A DNA stretch of 64,000 bases from Megalonaias nervosa (taxonomy: Eukaryota > Mollusca > Bivalvia > Unionida > Unionidae): the NCBI GenBank assembly GCA_016617855.1, contig JAECUM010094169.1, positions 1 through 64,000 of the forward strand, read 5' to 3'. A program made the translations under genes and the position numbers. Under the pieces are notes generated by a model, which was not told the DNA's origin, ran no database searches, and saw nothing but the letters and a program-made list of their open reading frames with translations. Positions 10,205 to 22,932 of the stretch are shown here, in pieces; the stretch's first letter is position 1; the number at the start of each line of letters is the position of its first letter.

Positions 10205-12169
10205 ACTTCTATCACAGGGAAGTATGTTTTCACAAAGACAAGTGGATTATGACAGATTAAATTAGATTAAATCAGATTAAACCTCCTTATGACCAGCTTT
10301 AATTAGGATGAACTCATCAATTCTTCAGATGATGTGAAACAGGTTTGTGGTAAATGTTATGAAAACATTTGGCTTCTTTCACAGTTATGCATACCAACCC
10401 AATATGTTACAAATAAACACATTAATTTGCTTTGATTCTATTTGAATTTGCTAAATGTGGATTCGACGTAGAGAAAAGGCTTTGTGATCATAGAATCCAT
10501 ACTAACTTTCTATATACAAAAAACGATATATTGGACAAAAATTGGACAAGGAGAAATTCAATAAAAATATTGTCCTTCGCCAAAATTAAACAAAATTGTT
10601 TAATCCTAAAGCGTTCTGGAATAGTATCAAATTCATCTCACTAGAAGTTAAACAAGCTTTTGTTTCCCTACCCCATCTTTACCCCCATTATTAAATTCTG
10701 ATTCAAAACTCATCTTCACTGTGAAATGAAAGAAAGAGTTTTAAATAATTATTTCTTTGAAGTATCCAGTACGAGTGGTAATGATCGTGAAATCACTATT
10801 TTGGACAACGTCAGTTATAAACTGGCTATTATATAATCCTATACGAACAGAACAATAGCGACGTTATCAGCCGATGTAAAACCAACACAACAGTCGGTCC
10901 CAATCATGCTACAAATATGTTAATGAATACGAACGAAAAAATTGCAAACCTTTGTCGCTTTGTTCTGAATATGTCTATCACTACCATGAATTTTCCAATT
11001 ATTGGAAATTAGCAAATGGAATACCTTTGATTAAAAGAGTGGGCAAAGCGTCCCCACTGAATCATTGAGCAATATTCCGTTCTGGAAATGCCAGCAAAAT
11101 GCTTGTAATGAAACCATTAACATACATGTTTATAATTTGTATTTTCAAAATAAAGTCTTGGATAAATATCAGTCGGGTTATGCATCTGGTATATCGTAAA
11201 GAAACCCAGATTTATTACACAAATTGAAAACGTATGGTATCGATGAAAAATTATTGCCATAGTTCCAGAATTTATATATTGCAAATAGGAGATACCTAGT
11301 ATATAACATGTTTAAACTGGTTCATACTTGGCTTTTTAATCGCAATCCTTACAAAACAGAAGTTATAATATCTACAACAGAGTTTTTAGTACCTATCCCG
11401 ACTTCAATCTTGATGTGAGAAGCAATAATACCTTGGTGTAACTTTAATTAACTTTAATTAAACTTTAATTAAAACAGAAATTTCACAAACCATATTGATA
11501 ATGTAATATTATTCGTTTCTAAACATTGAAGAATGTTAAGGTAATTGAAATACACTGTATCACGAACTGTCCGTAATACAATTTACATTGTATTTATTCA
11601 TGAATAGACATCAAAAAATTAGTCTTGATTTTCGTCATCCGATACAGATAAACTGAAGACAAAAATACAACTCGAACTAAAAAAAAGAATCTTTATGATA
11701 TAAACCTGGATGGAACCCTATAATTGCTACACAAAACTATTGAAAAAATGTATGACTGTTTTGTCAAGTAAGACAAATAAAGTCTTGATTAATGGAGTTA
11801 TGCTATGTTAAGCCTGGACGTCTTCCACTCAAATGTAATGCTTTAAACCGTCACTTATTTATGCGGTGTTTGAAGACACCTCTTGACATCCCAGTGAAAA
11901 TGATTTCCATTTCTTCTTTGAATATCCATATTACAACATATAAATACGTGATGTTTCTCAAACGTTGATACAGACAGGAACAAAGACGTTAAATATTCTG
12001 CTCTGCGGATTTGAAACATTAACAAGTGAACAAAATTTATTGATTTTCTATTCGAAACTCAATAATATGCTCAAATACCAGTTGCTTCTCGTCCTGACCT
12101 TACATTTGTATACAGCTCCCGCCCCTTCCATCTCATATTTCTTATTCATCAATATTGAACTCTTACTTA
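10205..12169. other. Long AT-rich stretch without recognised features
   Basis: I see no homology, no tandem array longer than a short triple of 'actttaatta' near 11440-11472, and no frame that looks coding. An open frame of 70 codons at 10432-10644 has no recognisable motif and is probably chance. Confidence 0.5.
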
Positions 12170-12610
12170 TGTTTAATGCATTGCCACACTATAGTTATCA
12201 TGATACAATGCTACACTAGAGTGATCTTGATGCATTGCCACAATACAGTTATCATGATACAATGCTACACTATAGTGATCTTGATGCATTGCCACAATAC
12301 AGTTATCATGATACAATGCTACACTATAGTGATCTTGATGCATTGCCACAATACAGTTATCATGATACAATGCTACACTATAGTGATCTTGATGCATTGC
12401 CACAATACAGTTATCATGATACAATGCTACACTAGAGTGATTTTGATGCATTGCTACAATAAAGTTATCACGATGCATTGCTATATTGTAGCTATCTGAA
12501 TGCGCTGCTACACCGTTGTCGTTGCCACACTGTATTTATCACGATGTATTGCCGCACAGTAGTTAACATAATGCTGCATTACCACACTGTATCACATTGC
12601 AGTCATAATA
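12170..12610. repeat. 27-bp minisatellite with 54-bp higher-order repeat
   Basis: Two related 27-base units alternate: one with 'gcattgccacaatacagtta' and one with 'caatgctacactatagtgat'. Together they form a 54-base higher-order unit, nearly identical in about four copies (12228-12443). More degenerate single units continue to about 12610. Open frames on both strands (66-114 codons) are artefacts of the in-frame unit length. Confidence 0.9.
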
Positions 12611-13494
12611 ATGCATCTGTTATGTATATTTAATTTGTATTGTTTGTCGGCTTTTCTTGATGATAATATGTTATGTATATCTTTATATTGTACTGGCCCA
12701 TTACCAAAATCAAGTTAACGGTATACCTGACCAATGACATTCATTTTGTAAACAACAAAATATATTGTTAATATTTCTCTATCATTGTGGATTAAATATT
12801 CAATCATTATTAATAGTAAACATGTTTACTTTAACTTCAGTTAAAGATACAGTCTTGATCCTAACATTATAAACTTCCGGAATGGAAATTTTCCATTAGT
12901 TGACAGAGTATTTTCAGAAAATTGTAATTGCAATCTAGGTCAATTAGAGGGGTATATAATCTTGTTTACCCTACAATTACTCATTCTTGCTTTAACATCT
13001 AAAGCAGAATTAGTCTTATTGATGTGTTCAGATTTTAGTTTGGGGTGGCTTTATTTATTAAAATTATTATTCAATGGAATTACAAAGTGCTTAATAATAT
13101 TCTTAGACTATAACATTAATTTGGAATTATAGTGAATTCAAACAAGGACAATTTGGATTTTATTATTGTGATACATCAAAAGGCTTTAAGTAAGTAAGCA
13201 AATTCCAGGCCATTGACATATTAGCACATTCGAGACTACCTGTACATCAAGACATTCAGTATTGGAATTTATTTGGAACATCAATGGAATTCAGTTGGAA
13301 CTTTATATACTTGGACTTACGATATAACTTTTAGGGCAGTTTGGGATTTAATTCACAATACAGTAAGTTCTTTTAAAATTTTCACTTTATATTTTAGGGA
13401 AATAAATTTTTTGTTGATTGTTACAAACATTGGGGTATTTTTTCAGTTTTCTTTAAGATAGTTTAAGACCATAGAGTAGTAACATATCGCCTCA
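12611..13494. other. AT-rich spacer between two arrays of one repeat family
   Basis: No gene or repeat is seen. The arrays on both sides are built from the same 27-base unit. Confidence 0.5.
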
Positions 13495-13985
13495 TTAGTT
13501 ATCATGATACATTGACACAGTGTAGTTATCATGACGCATTACCACACCGTATCTTCCATGATGCATTGCCACGTTATTATTATCAAGATGCATCGCCACA
13601 TTGTATTCATCCTGATGTATTGCCACACTGTAGTGCACTTTAGTGGACAAGGTAGTTATCATGATGCATTGCCACACTGTAGTTATTTTAATGGACTGTA
13701 ACACTGTAGTATACTATACTTATCACGATATATTGCCACAATGTAGATATCATGATGTAGTTATCATAGTACATTGCCACAATATGGTACACTTCAGTTA
13801 TCATGGTGCATTGCCACAATATAGTGATCATAATGCATTGCCACAATGTAGTGATCATAATGCATTGCCAAACTGTAGTACACAGTAGTTATCATGGTTC
13901 ATTGCTACACATTAGTTATAATGATTTATTGGGACATTGTAGTCATCATAATGCGCTGCGGCACTGTAGCTATCATGATTACTAT
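13495..13985. repeat. 27-bp minisatellite, same family as 12.2-12.6 kb
   Basis: The unit 'atgcattgccacactgtag' plus 'ttatcatg' repeats about 18 times with strong divergence. The words 'gcattgccaca' and 'ttatcatgat' are shared with the array at 12.2 kb, so the two arrays have a common origin. Confidence 0.85.
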
Positions 13986-14639
13986 TATTGGATAGGGACT
14001 AGACATAGATCCAATGCAACTGCATACCAATCCAATTTCTGTTTATATTATATCCTTGAGGAAATATAATTTGTTTAAACTAAAACAATGAAATGTTACA
14101 CTTACAACGTTATCGATGAAATTACTACATAATACATCAAATATATCACGATATAAAAAGAATTCATTAACACAAGTTTCTATTAAGATAAAAACTGTTA
14201 CTTTCTCATTTCTTTCAAGTTTTAAAAATAAATACTACATGGTTTAGTAATAATATTAGGACTGGTTTTAGTAGTTTCCTTGCATGAACTCTATAAGACC
14301 AAAATATATTTCAGCTATGCTTTCATAAATCGGTCAAACATAATTGATAACAAATAAACTTGCACGGATATAATGAAAACTTAAATGACGAATAACGTGC
14401 ATCCAGTGTATTCTAAACGGTGTTGATTACCATACCAGTATTAAATGTAAAACTCAGAACGTCTATATCAATAAAAGTCGTAGTAGTAAAACTGACACCA
14501 TTGTATTGATACTGGAAGAATATTTGACATTTGCTATTCATCTAGATCGGAGTAAATCAAGGTGGGAGAAAAAGTAGTTGACACTTCTTATTTATAAAAT
14601 CAAATCAAGGTGGGTGTAAAGTAACATTGAGCTTTAAGC
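13986..14639. other. No feature seen
   Basis: AT-rich sequence without a supported frame or array. Confidence 0.5.
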
Positions 14640-15005
14640 GAGAACTCAAAAGAGTACGCGAACGTTAATTCTAATTAACAGACCTGTACAGGTAAAGTGT
14701 TCCGATGTATTTTATGTATTAACTCTAATTAACATACATGTAAAGGTAGGGTGTTCACAGATATTGTGTGTATTAATTCTAATTAACAGACATGTAAAGG
14801 TAGGGTGTTCACATGTAGCTTGTGTATTAACTCAATTAACAGACATGTAAAAGTAGGGAGTTCATATTTATGTTGTGTATCAATTGTAATTAACAGACAT
14901 ATAAAGATAGGGAGTTCATATTTGTATTGTGTATTAATTTTAATTAACAGACGTGTATTAATTATAATTAACAAACATGTACAGGTAGGTTGCTCATGTG
15001 TATTT
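14640..15005. repeat. Minisatellite, ~55-bp unit (about 6 copies)
   Basis: The words 'gtgtattaattctaattaac' and 'agacatgtaaaggtagg' recur with spacing near 55 bases. The last copies are shortened. Confidence 0.82.
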
Positions 15006-15972
15006 TGGATCATTTAATTGAGATTGTAAAGGACATTGTGATTTTGAAATATTAATTCCCGAATATTTAAAATGCCTACAATTCATTAAAATGGAGAGAT
15101 CTGCTATAACACACAGATAAATATAGTTCTAAAAGCTAATTGATTTAATTAGATTTAACAAATAATTGCAATAAGAGAATCAACATGTAAGCTATTGGAA
15201 GATTGGCGAAAATTGGGGATGGAAGAGATTTGCCCATTAGTAGGAAGAATACTCAAACCATTTTTTACATTTGCATTAAATAAATTCACTGTTTTGATAA
15301 TAAGTAAACCAATGGTGGATGTCGAAGATTCTAAAGAGTAATCAAGTGAAATTTAATTATCGTAAAAACCTCAAGGACTATGCAGAGCAAGCACGTGAAA
15401 TCTGATTACCGTAGATGACAGTGAATCTGTAGAGTTATCAAGTGAAATTAGAATATGAATGAATAATTCTGATATAAACAACCCTAATATAAAAACCTAA
15501 GACAAAATAAGGGGACGAGGATGCGGGTCTAAAGTTCATTTCCAAACTATTCTAAGTTGTAAACCATAACCATTTTCTGAAGCTACTCTGTCATCTTAAT
15601 GGAAATTTCCATCAAACTGTAAACAAAATTCATTTCTAGATTCTTCTAAAGTAAGAATCAAGGTTGTATTTAGAACTGGGACCCAAGTAAACACGTTTAC
15701 CAACAAGTGGCAATTATCTTAAAGTATAAAAAGTTATATATAGATAATAACTTTCCAATATGTTGTTTACAAAATGACCCTTACAATTCTCAATCATGGA
15801 CAAAAGCACAAACACACAATATCGATATACATAACACAATGAATACGTAATATCAGACAGAGAAAAAGATGTTTATGAATAATTATCAGTTGTAAAGACC
15901 TTAAGTGATAAACTTTACAAAACTAGTTCTCTCAGATCAGAAATGGCTGCTCATATGTTTTAGAAATGAACC

Positions 15973-15975
<3 letters not shown>
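15006..15975. other. No feature seen
   Basis: AT-rich sequence with no supported gene. Short related phrases about 'aagtgaaatt' recur near 15340-15440, too diverged to call an array. Confidence 0.45.

Positions 15976-16055
<80 letters not shown>
15976..16055. repeat. (AT)n microsatellite, 40 units
   Basis: A perfect 80-base AT run, followed four bases later by a run of ten C residues. Confidence 0.95.
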
Positions 16056-16057
<2 letters not shown>

Positions 16058-17049
16058 CTGCCCCCCCCCCATTGTTATCAGCTATCTTTTTACCCAATTT
16101 ATCTCTGAAATACAGAAAGTGAAAATGACCAAACGGAGTTTACAGTCTTTTGAGAGAAACACTTCTGATATAAGGCCAAGAGGTATATCCTGTAACCCAA
16201 ATTACAACCTTCATTGATACACCAATATAAAGGGAATTGTAAGTTCTTGTAACAATACCTCCGATACAAGATCTTTTCAAAAGATCAGGATTAGCTTTGC
16301 GTAATGTCAGGGAGATAACTCAGACCATGTGCACAATATAAAACCATAGAAAACAACATATATCTGGAATGGATGAAGATCATGCATCCAGTCAGAGCAA
16401 GGGTTATATAGATGTATAACGGATATGCTGGGTCTGCACAGCGGTCCGTATACAAACTACCAGCCTCCCGGTCTCACGCTGGAGTCTGTTTGCAGGATAC
16501 TAAGGAATGTAGCAGTCATGGTCGGTTGTATACATGATTAGACTTGAAAAGTCATGTTACGGAATTGAGCTTGCATGATTTTTACATGTATATTCAATTT
16601 GCATGAGCATTTAATTTCTTGGTATACATGACTCAAAAGTCTGCTGTTCTCAGCGTAAATGAGGATTTTCTGTATCTTGCATGTAACGTAAAAGTTTTTA
16701 AACTGTGTCCCCTTAATCGATTCGCAAATTGGTGAAATTTGACACATCTTGTTCATATTCTTCAGTCAGTAAAAGATTGTTCACCTTCTGTATTCAAGAT
16801 CTGATGTCTCTTCCTTCTACACGTTCTATTGATTTGATGTTTTTAACAAGTTAGGGAGTCCAAGCATGGTTTTCATATATTGAACTGGGTCTGATAAATC
16901 GGGTGTATAGTAGCTTGAAACTACTGAAATAATTTATGTTCCATAGTACGTCTGATAAGTCAAATGACGGAATTTCTTTTGTTGATCAATGAAATGTATT
17001 AGCTAATGAACAGTGTGACCTTAGGCGTATCGGAGTTTATTATCTTCGG
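16056..17049. other. No gene recognised
   Basis: I see no repeat array and no motif-bearing frame. The right part may contain the decayed 3' end of the LINE relic that starts at about 17050. Confidence 0.4.
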
Positions 17050-17480
17050 CAGTATCTATATGTTTATTATATTATTTAAGTTAAATTGATTTCAGGTTTG
17101 TATAATCCACGACTCTACTCTGGAGTATTTCATATTTTTACGAATCTCTTGGTGGAGAACCCAACAGCCAACTCTCAGACAACATATTCGTGGCATGTAC
17201 GTCCATCTACATCTCCCACTGGTTACACCTGGTAAATCATTTATGTACAACGAGAAAGGATCGGACACAGGACGATTCATGCAAAATCGAATCAACCACA
17301 TCTTCCAGTCCGATTATTCTCCATTTACAATGATTCCGTACTTTCTTTCCGTTAGAAAGTGAGAAACGTTTTCTCCAATAATAACCTACATTCTACTTTT
17401 ATCAACTAAAGTTTGTGGAACCTTGTCAAATGCTTTCGTGAAATCAATGTACCTTGTGAAATAATTTTTTGGCATCAAAG
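17050..17480 (-). pseudogene. LINE reverse-transcriptase relic (palm domain)
   Basis: On the minus strand about 17475-17400 reads YIDFTKAFDKV, a match to the reverse-transcriptase motif with the first catalytic aspartate in F-x-K-A-F-D. Further along, 17301-17092 reads FSLYINDLPGV, the conserved segment just before the catalytic YADD box. A worn YATN...LLSES-like stretch follows in a shifted frame. The parts are in different frames and the second catalytic motif has lost its aspartates, so the copy is dead. It does not overlap or obviously match the LINE pieces at 1.7 or 42-44 kb. Confidence 0.7.
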
Positions 17481-17734
17481 GATAAAATATATACACCTAT
17501 ATCTAAAATATCAGTGTATTTGTCAAGAACTTGCATCAATTTCAGTACGGTTAATCTGTCTGAGAAAAAGAAACAAAATACTAAAACTTTTTAAAATATT
17601 TTCGCATGTCTGTATATTTAGATTTTTTTTATTGTATTCCAATTCTGAACATATAAATTCAATGTGAGAAGCAAGAAAAAAAGTTATACAAGTATAATAT
17701 ATATTTCTTCCACAACATTCATTTTCTTTTGGCA

Positions 17735-17895
17735 AGACATGCAATTTTTGGACAGGAATGCGATTTGTGGACCGGCATGCGATTGTTTAGGCAGGAATGC
17801 GATTTGTGGGCAGGTATGCGTTTCTTGGGCAGGCATGCGATTTGGGCAGTCATGTTATATTTGGGCAGGCATGGGATTTGCGGACATGCATGTGA
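17735..17895. repeat. Short minisatellite, ~20-25-bp unit (about 8 copies)
   Basis: Variants of 'gcaggaatgcgatttgtgg' are repeated. Unit length varies because of small insertions and deletions. Confidence 0.75.
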
Positions 17896-18041
17896 TGAAT
17901 TGTCTGTACTATGGACCGAAGCAAATTATCGAGAATTTTGCTGTGCGACGAAGCACAAGTTCCTGAACTTTACTATAAAATAAAGTACAAATTCCACAAA
18001 GTCACCGTGCACTGATGCACATTTCATACCTTTGCTAGCAT

Positions 18042-18096
18042 GAGAGAGAGAGAGACAGACAGAGAGACAGAGAGACAGAGACAGAGACAGAGAGAG
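18042..18096. repeat. (GA)n/(GACA)n microsatellite
   Basis: Purine-rich GAGA and GACA units over about 55 bases. Confidence 0.9.
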
Positions 18097-18939
18097 AACT
18101 AAGGTTGAGGTATGCATCATGTGAAGTAACAATAACAAATCTCAAATATGTATGGGTGTACGAGTGGTTATTTTCACGTACAATAAACAATTTACAAAAA
18201 AATATAATATAACCCAGAATTAAAGCAATTTTACTAACGAAACTTCCAACAGATGCAAGGATTACGCCATAGCAGATTACATAATAATTCACGCGCAAAC
18301 ATGACATTTACCACAACAGAACATAAATACATGTTGTCAACTGATTAATTTACAACCAATCACAAGAGCACTGAGTAAATCTCAAGCGATATTTCATAAC
18401 CCTATATGCATCTTATAGTTCATGATATTGTTTTAAGTTTATTAGTGGATAACAGTATAAAACATATTTAAATCCATATTAAAAGGAGGCATGTCATGAA
18501 TAAAAGCCCGTATTCGTGTTTGGTACTGAGTCGAAGGAAAGGACCCGATTGATACGACTTGTGTATACGTCACAGCCTAACCTGGGTACAGTTGTCGATA
18601 TACGTTTACTTTGCCAATGCATTCTTTTCTTTTTATCCCCCTGGTGATAAATCCACACAAATGGATCATCATTAGTTAATAACACCCTATTGAGATTGAG
18701 GCGCTATCGACGCCTAGGGACATGCGAGGTATTTTCCGTGATGATTAATCCAAATAATAGTTCAGTTTATCCTAAACGAGGCAAAGTTTATCCAAAACGA
18801 GGCAAAGTTTATGCTGGACGTAGTTAACAATTATTTGTCCTATATGTCCTCTACATTTGTTTCTTAATATCGAAACTTTCCCCTGTATCCAAATCCTAAC
18901 AAATGATGAGTGCACAACTAACCTGTGCGTGAAGGAGAT
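18097..18939. other. No gene seen; small 21-bp triple repeat
   Basis: At about 18761-18825 'cgaggcaaagtttatcc' is repeated about three times. The rest shows no feature. Confidence 0.5.
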
Positions 18940-19430
18940 TTAAGTGAAACAGCCTTTGCACAGAGACAGCCTCACTCTCTCGGCCTTGGTAGTTGGGACC
19001 CAGTGGTACGAAGATTCGTCACGGCTGGTTACTACTTCGGCTGCATTGAATGGCCATGACGTCTTCAGTGCCTAGTCATGCCCTGCGCTCTCCACAAAGC
19101 GTTTGCAGATTCGCCTTCTTGGCCGTTGGATCATACAGTTGATCTCTTCCGCCCAGTCTGCCGAAGCTGGCTTTGCATGCAAGGATAGGCAAGCTCCTAA
19201 CTAACCGAGGGTTTGAGACCCGTCGGCTACCCTCAACCTGGTTTAGCCGGCCAGTCGAAGCCGTTGCCCGTGGTGTGGCCGCTGTGCATGCTACAGCTTC
19301 TTGGAGCCACAGGTGAGAGCTGAGCGCCTGGTGGGGACGAACGGTGGACGAGCTACTCCCTAAAGAGCACGACATGCCCCCCTGCCAGAGGTACTACCCC
19401 TCCCAGAGCACCCCGAACACCACATCCTAA
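18940..19430. other. GC-rich block unlike its surroundings
   Basis: This ~490-base block is visibly much richer in G and C than the flanks. It includes words such as 'gggacccagtggtacgaaga' and 'ggtttagccggccagtcgaa'. A 99-codon minus frame (19375-19076) is open across it but has low complexity and no motif I recognise. It could be part of a dispersed repeat, a gene-derived fragment or foreign DNA. I saw no inverted ends and no second copy in the window. Confidence 0.5.
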
Positions 19431-19558
19431 CAAATACATTAATCCAAAATACCTTCAAAAATAAAATCACAGTGAAGATCTTGTCATGGGTGATGTGGTA
19501 TTTTTCTGAAGGGCTGGACTGTAAACAAAGCACCATACAATGGATAACATATTTTACT

Positions 19559-19795
19559 TCCGGTGGCCTAGTGGTTAGAGCGTCCACCTCGGATGCGAGA
19601 GGTCGCGGTTTCTAACCCCGGCCGAGTCATACCAAAGACTTTTAAAAATGGTATAAACAGCTGCCTCGCTTGGCGTTCAGCATCAAGAGGTTAGTGTTAG
19701 GTCTGGTTGGCCTGGTGTCAGGATAATATGACGGGGTGGGACATCATGCTACATGTCTGTGAATAAAAATTGTTAAAGCTATGTTAAATTCAAAT

Positions 19796-19840
<45 letters not shown>
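19559..19840 (+). mobile_element. SINE family A copy, (CA)n(CG)n tail
   Basis: The tRNA-like head is 'ggtggcctagtggttagagc', with a worn B box 'ggtttctaacccc'. The body ('gccgagtcataccaaagact', 'aagaggttagtgttagg', 'gtgggacatcatgctac') follows, then a tail of CA units changing to CG units at 19796-19840. It is the opposite orientation to the copies at 3.2, 6.4, 22.5 and 42.3 kb. No clear target duplication is visible. Confidence 0.88.
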
Positions 19841-20224
19841 CCATTTCTCTTCCGGATCAGCATCCATGCATCATTACTTACTGTGTCCTGTCGCCTAAAT
19901 ACACACAAACAACCACCCCATAATGCACATCTTCTAAAGAATAAACAATTACCTTTAAATCAATACCAAGAATTGCTAAATCTAACTCTTGTATCACCAC
20001 CAAAATTAAGAGAGAGGAAAAATGCTATATAAATAGACTGGGACTACACTCGCGGATACTGAACCGGAAGTATAAACTGTGACGTTAGTCATGTCATGCA
20101 CGCGCCATTTGATGTAATCGGATAAAAAGGTTCAATTACACAGACATCATTTTGCACTTTCGTCGTGTTCGAAACTGAATGATGTACGTCAGCCAAATAG
20201 TGTTCGATAGACGGCGTGTTTGTA

Positions 20225-20250
20225 TGGTGGTGGTGGTGGTGGGGGGGGGT
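20225..20250. repeat. (GGT)n followed by a G run
   Basis: Short GGT triplets lead into about ten G residues. This strand bias could form a G-rich structure. Confidence 0.8.
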
Positions 20251-20335
20251 TGGTTGGTCCAATCATTTAATAGTGAGCAAAAGACGTGTAAGAGTTTCAA
20301 CAAAATGTTAGAAGACCTGCTGACTGGTGAGATGG

Positions 20336-20579
20336 CAGGGCCGGATCAGGGGAGTTGGGTCCGGGATTTCTGGAACACCTCCGACTATAAAAAAGGAAAA
20401 ACCCGTACACACACAAATTTGCAGTCACTTGTCACATTTTTCCCACGTTTATTGGGTATTATGCACACTCTGAGTAAATAGAGACACAGACTTTTCCTTT
20501 GGTGCCCTTTCGAGAAAAGTCAGGGCCCTTTTGAAATTTTTGAAGAAAACAAGAGAACACTTAACCGGATCCGGCCTTG
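20336..20579. mobile_element. Candidate inverted-repeat MITE (CAGGGCCGGAT... ends)
   Basis: The left end CAGGGCCGGATCAGG and the reverse complement of the right end, CAAGGCCGGATCCGG, match at 13 of 15 positions across 244 bases. The end resembles that of the element nested in the SINE at 6.6 kb. No convincing target duplication is visible, so this is a candidate only. Confidence 0.5.
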
Positions 20580-20999
20580 TATGGGAATCATATCAAAACG
20601 AGGAGATGAAGATACGGTGTGTATTTTTTTAATAACAATTTCATCAGAGATTTCAAACGTGAAATTAACCTAATTTAATCTGAGGGGTAAAGCAGAGGAC
20701 GCTGCGCTTACTTTTCGCATCTGCCCAGGCCGTCGATCTAAAACGTTAAGAAAATTGACAGGACTGTAACCCAAGCTAGTCTCAACTTTTCGGCTGAGAT
20801 GTTTTCATACGCCATATCAAATTTGTTCTTCCACTGACTCTAAAACAAAACACGTATCCAGTTTTGTGTACTGATCTTGCAGAATAGCTTTAAGGTCATC
20901 CAGGAAAAACCAAGGACTGATACGTTAATTCCTCTTGCACTGAACCAAAACACAATCGAAAAATCAGATGACTTAACATTTGTCTACACATTTCGTATG
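20580..20999. other. No feature seen
   Basis: No array or motif-bearing frame is seen. Confidence 0.45.
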
Positions 21000-21286
21000 T
21001 TCATCAACAATTTACCATTGATGTCAAGTTTACAGAATTTACCATCAATGCAAGTTTATACAATTTACCATTAATGTCAAGTTTATACAATTTAACATTA
21101 ATGCCAAGTTTGTACAATTTACCATTAATGCCAAGTTTATACAATTTACCGTTAATGCCAAGTTTATACAATTTGCCATTAATGTCAAGTTTATACAATT
21201 TAACATTAATGCCAAGTTTATACAATTTACCATTAATGCCAAGTTTATACAATTTACCATTAATGCCAAGTTTATACATTTTATAC
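21000..21286. repeat. Minisatellite, 27-bp unit (about 10 copies)
   Basis: The unit 'ttaccattaatgccaagttt' plus 'atacaat' is repeated with little change. A 9-residue peptide repeat keeps frames of 87-114 codons open on both strands; these are artefacts. It is unrelated in sequence to the 27-bp arrays at 1.2 and 12-14 kb. Confidence 0.92.
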
Positions 21287-22442
21287 CAAAGACAATTTCG
21301 GCTAACACTATATAAAAAAAAAATCCTTAAATGTTCTATCAAGTACAAAAGTAGGCTATAGATTAATCCGAATGAGCTCCAATGGTATTCCGAATGATGT
21401 CCTATAATTGCTTATATATCAACAGTAAAGAAGAATCACTATGCAATTCCCGAAATGTCTTCAAATTAATTCACAATAATTCCGTAACAGCTATTTAACA
21501 TCGAAATGTCTTTAAGCGGATTCACGGTATTTCCGTAACTGATATTATTCCAATTAATATGAATATTTCGAGCACTGTAATTCCAACGAATGATTAAATT
21601 ATATAAATGAATCCCCTCAGCATAACTAAATAACCTCCAAGACTGGTGTGTACTAGTAAGAATGCTTAATTCTACTAATAATTCATACTAAGATTACTAA
21701 AACGCATTAGATAGCGTAGCACATTCATAATATCAACAATAAATTGGGTCACGCGGCTTACACTAGAGAATTAAGAATTAGGTCACCCTGGCCTATCAAA
21801 ACTCGTGTCCTGAATTTAGATGACATGATGTTTACCTGGAATAATAGTACTACTCAACCTTGAAACTTATTAATGAATCTGTCACACTATTTACAAGAAT
21901 GATATATCTTAAATTGCAAGCTTACGATCAAAGGATAAAATTAGTATTTAAAATATTACTAACTAAATCACTTGCAAAATATAAACATAAATGATAATAC
22001 ATATTGTACAGATATACATAACAATTATTAACAGTTACAATACTAATAAATAATTATGAAAATATGTATAGAAAGAATCTGTGCAAATGCTGTGTATATT
22101 GCAAGACTTTTATTTGAACATCACATCCGAAAATCATTGAGGTTACTGTGACCTAAGCGTTTACTTCGATGAAACATCTGCATCTTATTTACACACGACT
22201 TTCTTATAGTTGCTGTTACTAAAACACATGTCCAATCTATTTTTGCAAAAGCTGAATTTATTCAAAGAGTTAATATACAATCTAAAAGCTTTAAGAGAAT
22301 CAGAATCAAAACTTAAGTTTTTTTTTTCACTAATGCGTATAAGATTCCTTAGTAATAACAGTTCTTTAAAACAAAGGGTCCACAACCGCAGGAAGTACTC
22401 TTCAGTTCTGTATTTTGAGTTGGTTCCCTTAGTTAAGCCGAA
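21287..22442. other. AT-rich stretch without recognised features
   Basis: Overlapping open frames of about 110 codons at 22185-22545 occur on both strands. They have no motif and run into the SINE copy, so they are judged to be chance. Confidence 0.45.
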
Positions 22443-22792
22443 CACACTTAAAGGGAAATGGGGTGCGCATATGTGGATTTTTAACGTAGATTTAACAGTC
22501 CGAGTCATATCGCTACGATGTCTGCAGTGTGGCAATTTACAGTGATGTCTAGCGCTGGGGAATCATGCCGCAGACATGTGATATCATGTCCCACCCAGTC
22601 ACATTGTCCTGACACCAGGCTGACCAGTCCATACATTTACCTCTCAATGCAGAGCGCCAAGCGAGGCAGCTGCTAGTACCATTTTTTAAAATACGTCTTT
22701 GGTATGACTTGGCCAGGGTTCGAACCCGTGACCTACCTCAATCAGGGCTTTCTCTCTAACTACTTAGGCCACCGGAGCGGCCACACTTAAGG
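22443..22792 (-). mobile_element. SINE family A copy with ~11-bp target-site duplication
   Basis: The head on the minus strand starts near 22781 ('gtggcctaagtagttagaga', B box 'gggttcgaaccctgg'). The body matches the family ('tcatgtcccacccagtcaca' on plus). The flanks 'cacacttaaagg' (22443-22454) and 'cacacttaagg' (22782-22792) look like a target duplication differing by one base. The CA tail is almost lost in this copy. Confidence 0.85.
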
Positions 22793-22865
22793 ACTCGCGG
22801 TACAAATTCGGCTATCATAGTAAAATCATGATATCAATTTGATACCTTTAAATCTCGAACGCTCA

Positions 22866-22893
22866 CTATCTATCTGTCTATCTATCTATCTAC

Positions 22894-22932
<39 letters not shown>

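Noticed and set aside
10432..10644. 70-codon plus frame
   Set aside because: No recognisable motif, no splice or context support, and length within chance for this base composition.
12155..12499. Cys/His-rich repeat frames as zinc-finger-like proteins
   Set aside because: They follow the 27/54-bp array exactly and the Cys/His spacing is fixed by the repeat, not by a zinc-finger pattern.
19076..19375. 99-codon minus frame in the GC-rich block as a gene
   Set aside because: GC-rich DNA has few stop codons, so an open frame is expected. No motif supports it.
22185..22545. Pair of ~110-codon frames on opposite strands
   Set aside because: No motif, AT-rich, and they overlap the SINE copy at 22.44-22.79 kb. 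Chance is most likely.
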